Positions 52,252-61,637 of a stretch of 64,000 nucleotides of DNA are shown in pieces. Both the position numbers and the translations under genes were made by a program. Source of the stretch: Azospirillum rugosum (GTDB lineage: Bacteria; Pseudomonadota; Alphaproteobacteria; Azospirillales; Azospirillaceae); the NCBI RefSeq assembly GCF_017876155.1, contig NZ_JAGINP010000033.1, positions 25,656 to 89,655 on the forward strand, given 5' to 3'. Position 1 is the first letter of the stretch, and each line of letters begins with the position of its first letter. Below the pieces are notes generated by a model. It was not told the origin of the DNA and made no database searches. It was given only the letters and a program-made list of their open reading frames with translations.

Positions 52252-52550
52252 TGGAAGCCGCCATGGAATCCGTTGTCGGCGTCCTGAACGCCATTTACTG
52301 GCAGCCCTGGGCGGCGATCATGTCCACCGACCCGTGGACGTCGAACCTCGTCATGGCGATCCTGCTGATGCTGAAGCTGGTCTTCGGCGGCTGGCTGCTC
52401 GCCAAGGGAGGGCGCAGCCCGCTGTGGGCGCTGGTGCTGCTGATCAACGGCGCCGACATCCTGGCGCTGTGGATCTACGCCTACATCCGCTGGCCGTTCG
52501 TGGACCGGAAGCCGGCCGAACCGGTGGCCGCCGACGCCGCAACGGATTGA
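52251..52550 (+). CDS. Small membrane protein
   Basis: A 99-residue protein with two membrane helices (TSNLVMAILLMLKLVFGGWL, ALVLLINGADILALWIYAYI). The ATG follows GGAGGA with a 7-nt spacer. It is coupled to the preceding 78-residue protein. Function unknown. Its end lies 64 nt before argG on the same strand. Confidence 0.7.
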   Translation: MEAAMESVVGVLNAIYWQPWAAIMSTDPWTSNLVMAILLMLKLVFGGWLLAKGGRSPLWALVLLINGADILALWIYAYIRWPFVDRKPAEPVAADAATD

Positions 52551-52614
52551 TTCGCATCGGTCGTAGGGCTACTGTCCCGCACCGACATCTTTCTCCATCC
52601 GCGTGAGTAGTCCC

Positions 52615-53847
<1,233 letters not shown>

Positions 53848-53928
53848 TTCGTCGCGCGAACCGATGTGTTTGGAACGAGGGGGCTCCGGCTCCCTCGTTT
53901 CGTTTCCGGATTGGTTTCCTGGTGACGA

Positions 53929-54007
53929 TGTTGGGTTGCGCTTCGCTCCACCCAACCTACGAAAAAGTGTTTCGCGTAGGTTGGGTGGAGCGAAGCGCAA
54001 CCCAACA
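53929..54007. repeat. Perfect 33-bp inverted repeat, argG-pip gap
   Basis: Arms at 53929-53961 and 53975-54007 are exact reverse complements (core TTGGGTGGAGCGAAGCGCAA) with a 13-nt loop. It lies between convergent argG and pip. A degenerate relative is at 34001-34085. Repeats with this core are widespread in proteobacterial intergenic DNA. It could also stop transcription from both sides. Confidence 0.85.
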
Positions 54008-54015
54008 ATCAATGC

Positions 54016-54966
54016 CTACCGCAAATCCTTGAACCGTTCCGTCGCCTGGACCAGCGCGGCGCGGATTCCCGGCTCCATGGCGGAGTGGCCGGCGTCCGGC
54101 ACCACGCGGTAGTCGGCCTCCGGCCAGGCGCGGCGCAGCTCGTCGGCGGTGGAGATCGGGCAGACGATGTCGTAGCGGCCCTGGATGATCGCGCCCGGCA
54201 GGTGGCGGATGCGGTGAAGGTCGCGCAGCAGCTTGTCTTCCGGCGTGAAGCGGTTGGACCGGAAGTAATGCGCCTCGATGCGGGCGAGGCCCAGCGCGTG
54301 GGTGTCCTCGGCACTCGTCGCGATCAGCTCCGGCGAGGGCAGCAGCGAGGAGCAGGAGCCCTCATACATGCTCCAGGTCCGCGCGGCCGCCATGCGCGTG
54401 GCCGAATCGGGCGCGTCGAGCCGCTTCCAGTAGGCCTCCAGCAGGTCGCCGCGCTCCTCCGCCGGGATGTGCCCGACGAAGGAGGCCCAGGCTTCCGGGA
54501 AGATCGTGCGCATCGAATAGAGGAACCAGTCGATCTCCGACTTCCGCATCAGGAAGATGCCGCGCAGGATCAGGCCCAGGCAGCGTTCCGGATGGGTCTG
54601 CGCGTAGGCCAGCGCCAGGGTCGACCCCCAGGAGCCGCCGAACAGCAGCCAGCGCTCGACCCCCAGTTGGCGGCGCAGGCGCTCCGCGTCCTCCACCAGC
54701 AGCTCCGTGCTGTTGCGCCGGACCTCGCCGAGCGGAGTGGAGCGGCCGGCCCCGCGCTGGTCCATGATGATGATCCGGTAATGGCCGGGATCGAAGAAGC
54801 GCCGGTGCGTGGGCGAGGCCCCCGCCCCCGGCCCGCCGTGCAGGAACAGCACCGGCACGCCGCGCGGATTGCCCGACTGCTCCCAATACAGCGTGTGGAT
54901 GTCGTCGACGGGAAGGAAACCGGTCTGGAACGGGTCGATGGGCGGAAAAAGCTCGCTGCGGGGCAT
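54016..54966 (-). CDS. pip: Proline iminopeptidase
   Basis: A 316-residue alpha/beta hydrolase that removes N-terminal proline from peptides. HGGPGAGASPTHRRFFDP forms the oxyanion region, GGSWGSTLALAYAQTHP carries the catalytic Ser, and the Asp (GRYDIVCP) and His (DAGHSAMEPG) follow at expected places. The N-terminus FPPIDPFQTGFLPVDDIHTL is typical of the family. Cytoplasmic. Confidence 0.93.
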   Translation of the reverse strand: MPRSELFPPIDPFQTGFLPVDDIHTLYWEQSGNPRGVPVLFLHGGPGAGASPTHRRFFDPGHYRIIIMDQRGAGRSTPLGEVRRNSTELLVEDAERLRRQLGVERWLLFGGSWGSTLALAYAQTHPERCLGLILRGIFLMRKSEIDWFLYSMRTIFPEAWASFVGHIPAEERGDLLEAYWKRLDAPDSATRMAAARTWSMYEGSCSSLLPSPELIATSAEDTHALGLARIEAHYFRSNRFTPEDKLLRDLHRIRHLPGAIIQGRYDIVCPISTADELRRAWPEADYRVVPDAGHSAMEPGIRAALVQATERFKDLR

Positions 54967-55066
54967 GGGGCGGTCCTGTGAATCCAGCCGGTCCAGTGTA
55001 GGGCCCGAGCTTCCGTTCCGCCACTGGCACGCGCGACCTACGACGATCGAACGCCGATCCCGAGGC

Positions 55067-55939
55067 TCAGTCCGCGTCCTCGTCGTCCGGATCGCTCACG
55101 GATGGCGGCGGTTCGGCCGGTGGGGCGATGGACACCTTGGGCGCAGGCGTGCGGGAGTCGTCCAGCCGTTCGATTTGCTCGGGGTGCGTCGCCTCGATCA
55201 TCGGGCCGCTGCGCAGCCCCACCCAGCCGCGCACGCGGACGCGCCGCCCCTCGTAGGACAGCGGGTCGATGCCCGCTTGCGTAAAGGCGCGGAAGGCGAC
55301 GCGCCCGATGTGGACGGTGACGTCGGTGCGCCAGTCCTCGCCGAAGTCCAGGTAGGCCTCGCTGCCCGCCTTGGTGACGCGCAGCACCCGCCCCTCCAGG
55401 ATCTGGAAGCTGTCGCGGTCGCGGGCCACCATGTCCGGGTCATCGGCCGGGCGCACGCCATAGGCGCGCGTGCGCCAGATGCCGAGGCCGGCGGCGCGGG
55501 CGGCGTCCTCCGCCGCCAGCATCTCGCGGGCCAGCGCGCGTCCATCTGGCTGGTTGGCCGGCTGGGTGTGCACGCGGGCAAGGCCGCGCGCCAGCAGGGC
55601 GCCCTGCAGCCACAGCCCGTCGTCCCTCTGCAGCTGCGCCACGAGTCGCCCGTGCCGGTCGGTCCGCGCCTCCCCGCGCGGGCTCAGGTTGCGGCCAAGC
55701 GCAAGCTCCGCCAAGGCGGTCGTCGCCGCCTCGGCCAGCGGCCAGCGTGTCCCCGGCGCGGCGTTCGGGGGCGGTTTCGCAGCCTCGATTCCCGCCAACC
55801 GCAGGCGGCGTCCGTCCTCCAGCTCCAGCGTGTCGCCGTCGATCACCCCGGCGGCGCGCAGCCGCTGCGCCGCGGCCTCGGCGGGCGCGAGGGTCATCAG
55901 CAGCAGGGCGAGGAGGACGGACGGAAGGGAGCGGGTCAT
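55067..55939 (-). CDS. Exported thermonuclease-like (SNase) protein
   Basis: A 290-residue exported protein. The signal ends near AEAAAQ. The staphylococcal-nuclease fold shows in AAGVIDGDTLELEDGRRLRL, AGIEA with the catalytic Glu, and RTDRHGRLVAQL with an Arg. A 130-residue C-terminal extension rich in Pro/Glu ends in an acidic tail (SDPDDEDAD). Such proteins may be active nucleases or only OB-fold binders. Catalysis is not certain. Confidence 0.8.
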   Translation of the reverse strand: MTRSLPSVLLALLLMTLAPAEAAAQRLRAAGVIDGDTLELEDGRRLRLAGIEAAKPPPNAAPGTRWPLAEAATTALAELALGRNLSPRGEARTDRHGRLVAQLQRDDGLWLQGALLARGLARVHTQPANQPDGRALAREMLAAEDAARAAGLGIWRTRAYGVRPADDPDMVARDRDSFQILEGRVLRVTKAGSEAYLDFGEDWRTDVTVHIGRVAFRAFTQAGIDPLSYEGRRVRVRGWVGLRSGPMIEATHPEQIERLDDSRTPAPKVSIAPPAEPPPSVSDPDDEDAD

Positions 55940-56015
55940 GACCCATCAACGGAGGGAACAACCCGGCCACGGCCGAGTTTGTTTGGAAGGACAGTCCTTA
56001 CCGGTATGACGCGCC

Positions 56016-57491
56016 ATGACGAACCAACGCAAGCCGACCGTCGCCGCCCCCCTGCGCCGAATCGCCGCCGCGTTGCTGGCGGTCTTACTGGCCATTGTCT
56101 TGGGTGGCGGAACCGCCGCGCCGCCCGCCCGCGCCCAGCTGCTGGGCGGGTCCAGCGAGGAGGCGCTGGGCGCGCAGGAGCACCCGAAGATCCTGGCCCA
56201 GTTCGGCGGGGCCTACAAGGACCAGCGGCTCCAGGCCTACATCGACCGGCTCGGCAAACGGATGGCCGCGCAGACCGACCGCAAGGGCCCCTGGACCTTC
56301 ACCGTGCTGGACAGCGACGTGGTGAACGCCTTCGCCCTGCCCGGCGGCTACATCTACGTCACCCGCGGCCTGCTTGCGCTCGCCAAGGACGAGGCGGAGG
56401 TCGCCGGCGTCCTGGGGCACGAGATCGGCCACGTCATCGCCCACCACACGCGGGAGCGGCAGACCGGCCAGACCCTCGCCGGCCTGCTGGCGGCGGGCAT
56501 AGGCCTCGTGCTCGGCAGCCCGGAGCTGGCGCAGCTGGCCAACGTCGGCGGCACCGCCCTGCTCGCCAAATACTCGCGCGGCCAGGAGTCGGAGGCCGAC
56601 CGGCTGGGCATCGACTATCTGGTGCGCGCCGGCTACGACCCCTTCGCCATGGCGACCTTCCTGGAAACCATGCGCCGCGACAGCCAGTATGAGGGCCTGC
56701 GCGCCGGCAAGGGCGCCGGCGAGAGCGGCTTCGACTTCTTCGCCAGCCACCCGCAGACCGAAAGCCGCGTGGAGGAGGCGGCGGCCATCGCCCGCAAGCT
56801 GCCCCAGGGCGGCGCGCGGCCGGTCGAGCCCTACATGACCGCCATCGACGGCGTGATCTACGGCGACAGCCCGGAGAACGGATTCGTCCGCGGCCGGACC
56901 TTCGCCCACCCCGCGCTCGGCATCGCGTTCGAGGTGCCGCAGGGCTTCAGCCTGCTGAACGGGGCGGAGCAGGTGATCGCCAAGGGCCAGAACGGCGGCG
57001 CCATCCTGTTCGACGCCGCCGCCCCGCAGAGATCGCCCGACCCGGCGCGCTACCTGGCCGGCGAGTGGGCGCAGGGGGCCCCGCTGCAAGGCGTACAGTC
57101 CTTCTCCGTCAACGGCCTGCCGGCCGCGACGGCGGTGACGCGCGGGGAGACGGACAGCGGCAACGTGGACGTACGGCTGGTCGCCATCCGCGGCGACAAC
57201 GGGGCCATGTACCGCTTCACCATGCTGTCGCCGAGCGGCGCGCTCGGCCGCTTCGACCCGGCCTTCCAACAGACCGCCAACAGCTTCCGCCGCCTGGGCC
57301 GGCAGGAGGCGGCGGCGCTGAAGCCCCGGCGCGTACGCGTGGTGTCCGCGCGCCCCGGCGACAGCGTGGAGGGGTACGTCCGGCAGATGCCGCAGGAGCC
57401 CTACGCCGAGGAGCTGTTCCGCATCATCAACGACCTGCCGCCGGGTGCGCCGCTGCGACCGGGCCAGCCGGTGAAGATCATCGCCGGCTGA
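56016..57491 (+). CDS. Exported M48 metalloprotease
   Basis: A 491-residue zinc protease of the BepA/YfgC-like group. The signal peptide ends near ARAQ. The zinc site is HEIGH at 135-139 (GVLGHEIGHVIAHHTRE) with the third ligand Glu near 191-193 (SRGQESEADRLGID). The C-terminal third has a beta domain and ends in a LysM-like stretch (SARPGDSVEGYVRQM, LPPGAPLRPGQPVKII). It would act in outer-membrane protein quality control. Divergent from the thermonuclease gene. Confidence 0.9.
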   Translation: MTNQRKPTVAAPLRRIAAALLAVLLAIVLGGGTAAPPARAQLLGGSSEEALGAQEHPKILAQFGGAYKDQRLQAYIDRLGKRMAAQTDRKGPWTFTVLDSDVVNAFALPGGYIYVTRGLLALAKDEAEVAGVLGHEIGHVIAHHTRERQTGQTLAGLLAAGIGLVLGSPELAQLANVGGTALLAKYSRGQESEADRLGIDYLVRAGYDPFAMATFLETMRRDSQYEGLRAGKGAGESGFDFFASHPQTESRVEEAAAIARKLPQGGARPVEPYMTAIDGVIYGDSPENGFVRGRTFAHPALGIAFEVPQGFSLLNGAEQVIAKGQNGGAILFDAAAPQRSPDPARYLAGEWAQGAPLQGVQSFSVNGLPAATAVTRGETDSGNVDVRLVAIRGDNGAMYRFTMLSPSGALGRFDPAFQQTANSFRRLGRQEAAALKPRRVRVVSARPGDSVEGYVRQMPQEPYAEELFRIINDLPPGAPLRPGQPVKIIAG

Positions 57492-57579
57492 CAGGGTCGC
57501 CGTCGGGGCGGGTGACCGTTGGGGGACGCGGCGTGATGGCCAATTGCCGACGGCGGCGTGCGTCTGTACGTTCCGGGGC

Positions 57580-59529
57580 ATGGACGATCACCCCGCACCG
57601 CCGAAGACGCCGAAGGCCAGGTTCCGGAAGGCGCGCCACGCACCGCGCGCCTCCGCGCTGGGCCGCCAGCGCCTGCGCCTGCCCATCGCGGCGGTGCTGG
57701 TCGCCGGCTTCGGCTCGCTGATGCTTCTGGCGGTGGCCAGCGTCCTGGTCCTGGGGCTGGTCAGCGCCAGCCGGAACACCTTCGCCCTGCTGAACGACCG
57801 CGCCGACCTCGCCCTCTCCGGGGTGGAGGTGCGCGTCCGCAACCAGCTGAACCCCGCACGGGACATGGCTCGTTTCGTCGCCGGATTGATGGAGCGGGGG
57901 GAGCTGGACCCCAGCGACACGCGCACCCTCCAGGACACGTTGCGCGGCGCGCTGGCCGGCGCCCCCGACGTCACCGGCATCGCCTTCTTCCACCCCGACC
58001 GCACGGGCCTGCGCGCCGACCGGCTGGGCAACGAACTGCACATCGTGCGCGAGGATCTGCGCGGCGAGACGACGTCGGTCCCGCCGGAACTGGCCAACGG
58101 AGTCGACCGCACCACCGCCGTCTGGGCCGACCCGCTGTGGGCGAAAGAGGCGGGGACCAGCTTCCTGACGCTGTTCCAGCCGGTCCGCCGCAACGGGCGC
58201 TACCTGGGGCAGGTGGTGGTGGGCGTGTCGCTGGGCGACCTGTCGCGCTTCCTGGCGACGCTCTACGTCGAACAGGGGCTGAACGCCTTCGTGCTGTTCG
58301 ACAAGCAGCATGTCCTGGCGCATCCTTCCCTGGCCGGAATGAAGTTCGACTTCTCGAACAAGACCGACGGCCCGCCCCTGCCGACGGTGGACGAGGTCGC
58401 CGACCCGGCGCTGTCGGCCCTGTGGGTCTCCGGAAAGCCGGTGCAGGCCCTGAAGAAGCGCATCGAGGGCCGCGTCGTCAGCGTGCTCGACGACGATTAT
58501 TTCTTCCTGATGCGCAGCATGGCCGGCTATGGCCGGCAGGACTGGACGATCGGCATCAGCTTCCGTTCCAACGAGGTGGGGACGGAGATCCGCCGCCTCT
58601 ACACGACCGGGCTGGCCGGGCTGGGCATCCTGCTGATCTCGGTGGCGGTGGCGCTGCTGGTGGGCCGGCGCATCAGTGCCCAGGTGGCGCGGCTGGCGGA
58701 GGCCGCCGACCAGGTGCGCAGCTTCGACTTCCGCAACATCCCGGAGCTGCCGGACTCCCGCCTGCGCGAACTCGCCCGCGCCAACCGCGCCTTCAACGCC
58801 ATGGTCGCCGGCCTACGCTGGTTCGAGACCTACGTGCCCAAGGCGCTGGTCCTGCGGCTGATGCACCAGCGCGGCGCCCAGGCCGCCTTCAATTCCGAGG
58901 AGCGCGAGGTGACGGTGATGTTCACCGACATCCGCGGCTTCTCCCGCATGGCGGAGCATATGGGGGCCGCCGACACCGCCGCCCTGCTGAACGAGCATTT
59001 CACCCAGCTCGCCACCTGCATTGAGGCGGAGGGCGGCACGGTGGACAAGTTCATCGGCGACTCGATCATGGCCTTCTGGGGCGCGCCGGAGGAGCAGCCG
59101 GACCACGCCGCCCGCGCGCTGCGCGCCGCCCACGCCATCGCCCGCACCGTCCACGCCGACAACCGCCGGCGCGAAAAAGCCGGACTGCCGCCGATCCGGG
59201 TGCGCATCGGCCTGCATTCCGGCTCCGTCGTCGTGGGCAACATCGGCTCGGAAAGCCGGATCAACTACACGATCGTCGGGGACACGGTGAACGTCGCCGC
59301 CCGTATCGAGGAGCTGGCTTCCAGCCTCCAGGGCGACAGCGAGGTCATCGTCCTGGCGAGTGCGGCGACCGCCTTCCATGGCGACGGCGCCGCCCCGCTG
59401 GACTGCGTCGGCGGCCAACCGTTGCGCGGCCGGAACGGCACCACGGAGGTCTGGCGCGTGTCGCTGGACGCTGATATCGCGGACGCGGACATTGCGGAGG
59501 CGGAACAACCCGAGGCCGCGAAGACGTAG
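57580..59529 (+). CDS. Membrane class III adenylate/guanylate cyclase
   Basis: A 649-residue protein: an N-terminal membrane helix (about 35-62), a large periplasmic Cache-type sensor, a second helix near 350, a HAMP-like linker, then the class III catalytic domain (VTVMFTDIRGFSRMAEHMGA, GTVDKFIGDSIMAFWGAPEE, NYTIVGDTVNVAARIEEL). The metal Asp residues and the purine-contacting Lys are present. cAMP is more likely than cGMP, but sequence alone does not settle it. The ATG at 57580 starts MDDHPAPPKTPKARFRK. Confidence 0.9.
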   Translation: MDDHPAPPKTPKARFRKARHAPRASALGRQRLRLPIAAVLVAGFGSLMLLAVASVLVLGLVSASRNTFALLNDRADLALSGVEVRVRNQLNPARDMARFVAGLMERGELDPSDTRTLQDTLRGALAGAPDVTGIAFFHPDRTGLRADRLGNELHIVREDLRGETTSVPPELANGVDRTTAVWADPLWAKEAGTSFLTLFQPVRRNGRYLGQVVVGVSLGDLSRFLATLYVEQGLNAFVLFDKQHVLAHPSLAGMKFDFSNKTDGPPLPTVDEVADPALSALWVSGKPVQALKKRIEGRVVSVLDDDYFFLMRSMAGYGRQDWTIGISFRSNEVGTEIRRLYTTGLAGLGILLISVAVALLVGRRISAQVARLAEAADQVRSFDFRNIPELPDSRLRELARANRAFNAMVAGLRWFETYVPKALVLRLMHQRGAQAAFNSEEREVTVMFTDIRGFSRMAEHMGAADTAALLNEHFTQLATCIEAEGGTVDKFIGDSIMAFWGAPEEQPDHAARALRAAHAIARTVHADNRRREKAGLPPIRVRIGLHSGSVVVGNIGSESRINYTIVGDTVNVAARIEELASSLQGDSEVIVLASAATAFHGDGAAPLDCVGGQPLRGRNGTTEVWRVSLDADIADADIAEAEQPEAAKT

Positions 59530-59533
59530 GCGG

Positions 59534-59602
59534 TCTGTTGCCGATGGCGGGCCGCATTTCGGACAAGCGGTCTGAGGAAGGCGGCCCGCCATCGGCAACA
59601 GA
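59534..59602. repeat. Perfect 22-bp inverted repeat between convergent signalling genes
   Basis: Arms at 59534-59555 and 59581-59602 (core TGTTGCCGATGGCGGGCCGC) are exact reverse complements around a 25-nt loop. It sits in the 78-nt gap between the cyclase and the EAL-CBS-GGDDF gene. There is no T-tract, so it looks more like a repeat element than a simple terminator. Confidence 0.75.
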
Positions 59603-59607
59603 GCGCC

Positions 59608-61443
59608 TTATCCCAACCGCACCACGAAGAGCTTCTCCTTGCTCCCCTTCGCCAGAGCCTTGCTTTCGGCGATCGCCGCGTTGACGGTGTCCGGCGTCAG
59701 CCGGTGCGGCCCCGGTTCCACCACGACCACGACGCCGCTGGCCGACAGCAGCGGGAACTCGCGCATCGCCCCGTAGCGGTCCTTCGCTGGGAAGCTGCCG
59801 GCCTCCCGCGCCGCCGGGTCGTACAGGCTCTCCGCATCGGAGCGGAAGACGGCCACCAGCTCCGCGACATGGGCCAACGCCTCCTCCTCGCCGGTCCCGC
59901 TGACCGCGACGAAGAAGTCGTCCCCGCCGATGTGGCCGGCGAAGCCGCCGTCGCAGGACGCCCAGGCCTTCAGCCGCTCGGCGAACATCAGGATGGCGCG
60001 GTCGCCTTGGCGGAAGCCGAAGGTGTCGTTGAAGGGCTTGAAGTTGTCGAAGTCCAGATAGGCCAGGACGTGCCGCCGCTCCTGGTCCTCCAGCGCCTGC
60101 TCGATGTGGCGGACGATCGCGGCGTTGCCGGGCAGGCGGGTCAGCGGGTTCTGGTCCGCCGCCATCGCCAGGTTGTGCTCGTGCACCAGCCGGATCAGCG
60201 CGCCGCTGGACAGGAAGCCCACATACTCCCCGCCCTCGACGATGATGATGCCGTCCGTCGCCTCCTCCGCCGAGAAGGCCCCGATCACCTGGTCGAGCGG
60301 GGTGGAGATGTCGCAGACCGGGCTCTTGACCACCAACTCCATCAGCGTGTCGCCCAGCCCCTTGTTGCGCAGCAGCTCGCCGCCGAAGCGGGAATAGACG
60401 TAGCGCTTCAGGTCCCGCTCCCGGATCAGGCCCAGCGGGCGGCGCTGGTTGTCCACGATGGGGGCGATGGTCGGGCTGTTGTTGCCGCGGAAATACTCCA
60501 GAAGCTCGGTTTTCGGCGAGGTCACGGGCAGCGGCGGCTGCCGCTCGATCACCTCCGACAGGCGAAGGTGCACGTCGCTCGGCTTGCGGCGGTCCTTGCG
60601 GTTCAGGTCCTCGATCAGGTCGTAGCGCTCCGGGATCGCGCGCAGGCCCAGGGCGGGCCGCGCGATCAGGTAGCCCTGCGCGAAGTCGCAGCCGAGGTCG
60701 CGGCAGGTGTAGAATTCCTTCTCCGTCTCCACCCCCTCGGCGATGATCAGGATGCCGAGCGCGTGGGCGTAGCTGACCAGCGCGGTGGCGATGGCGCGCT
60801 TGCGCGTGTCCTGGTCGATGCCGGCGACGAAGTAGCGGTCGATCTTCACATAGTCGGGCTTCGACTCGTACAGCAGCCGCAGCCCGGCGTAGCCCACCCC
60901 GAAGTCGTCCAGCGCCACGCCGACGCCGGCGTGCCGGTAGCGCTCGATGGCCTGCTCGATGGTCGAGTCCGGCCGCAGCTCCCGCCGTTCGGAGATCTCC
61001 AGGCTGACGTTCAGCCGCCGGTCGGCCGGCAGGCCGAGCCAGGGGGAGCCCGGGGTGCCGACAACGCGCGAGTCGATGTTCAGGAACAGCTTCGCGGCCT
61101 GCCAGCCGTCCAGCGCGCGGAAGGCCTCCACCGCCTTGGCGTGCAGCGCGCACTCCACCTCCGCCAGCACGCCCTGCACGCAGGCGGCGTCCAGCAGCTC
61201 GTGCGGGTCGGCGAAGGGGGTGCGGTCCACCCCGCGCAGCAGCGCCTCCATCCCGTGGCACCGGCCGGAACGCATCTGCACGATGGGCTGGAAGGCGTAG
61301 TCCAGCCTGTCCAGCACCCGGCTCCAATCCGAAGGCAGCACCGGTCCCGGCGCGCATCCCGGCGGGATGGCGCGGCCATGGAATTGGAGGCCGTGCGACT
61401 GAAACTCGCGGCTGTCCTTCGCGTCCAGGGAAAGCCAGGTCAT
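59608..61443 (-). CDS. EAL-CBS-GGDDF cyclic-di-GMP signalling protein
   Basis: A 611-residue cytoplasmic protein. The EAL domain comes first with MEALLRG, LNIDSR, LEISERRE, ALDDFGVGYAGLRLL and IIAEGVETE, complete for phosphodiesterase. Two CBS modules (VTSPKTELLEYFRGNN, VVKSPVCDISTPLDQV) follow and would bind a nucleotide. The C-terminal GGDEF domain carries GHIGGDDFFVAV, so its signature is GGDDF and synthesis of c-di-GMP is doubtful. The start is uncertain (61443 or 61488). Confidence 0.88.
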   Translation of the reverse strand: MTWLSLDAKDSREFQSHGLQFHGRAIPPGCAPGPVLPSDWSRVLDRLDYAFQPIVQMRSGRCHGMEALLRGVDRTPFADPHELLDAACVQGVLAEVECALHAKAVEAFRALDGWQAAKLFLNIDSRVVGTPGSPWLGLPADRRLNVSLEISERRELRPDSTIEQAIERYRHAGVGVALDDFGVGYAGLRLLYESKPDYVKIDRYFVAGIDQDTRKRAIATALVSYAHALGILIIAEGVETEKEFYTCRDLGCDFAQGYLIARPALGLRAIPERYDLIEDLNRKDRRKPSDVHLRLSEVIERQPPLPVTSPKTELLEYFRGNNSPTIAPIVDNQRRPLGLIRERDLKRYVYSRFGGELLRNKGLGDTLMELVVKSPVCDISTPLDQVIGAFSAEEATDGIIIVEGGEYVGFLSSGALIRLVHEHNLAMAADQNPLTRLPGNAAIVRHIEQALEDQERRHVLAYLDFDNFKPFNDTFGFRQGDRAILMFAERLKAWASCDGGFAGHIGGDDFFVAVSGTGEEEALAHVAELVAVFRSDAESLYDPAAREAGSFPAKDRYGAMREFPLLSASGVVVVVEPGPHRLTPDTVNAAIAESKALAKGSKEKLFVVRLG

Positions 61444-61637
61444 GGGTCTTGCGAGCCGTCTGTTGGGCGCACCCCGCACGGGTGCCATGGTCTTGTACCA
61501 GATCCAGTTTTCGGTTTTGTGACTCCGGTCTCGGCCTTTCAGCCTCGCTCCTTCGGCCGATCCAAAATGCCCTTCGCCCAGCGGCACCGGATTGCGCTAT
61601 ACGGGTGCGCTTCTCACGCAGCGGAGGTCAGCGGGGC

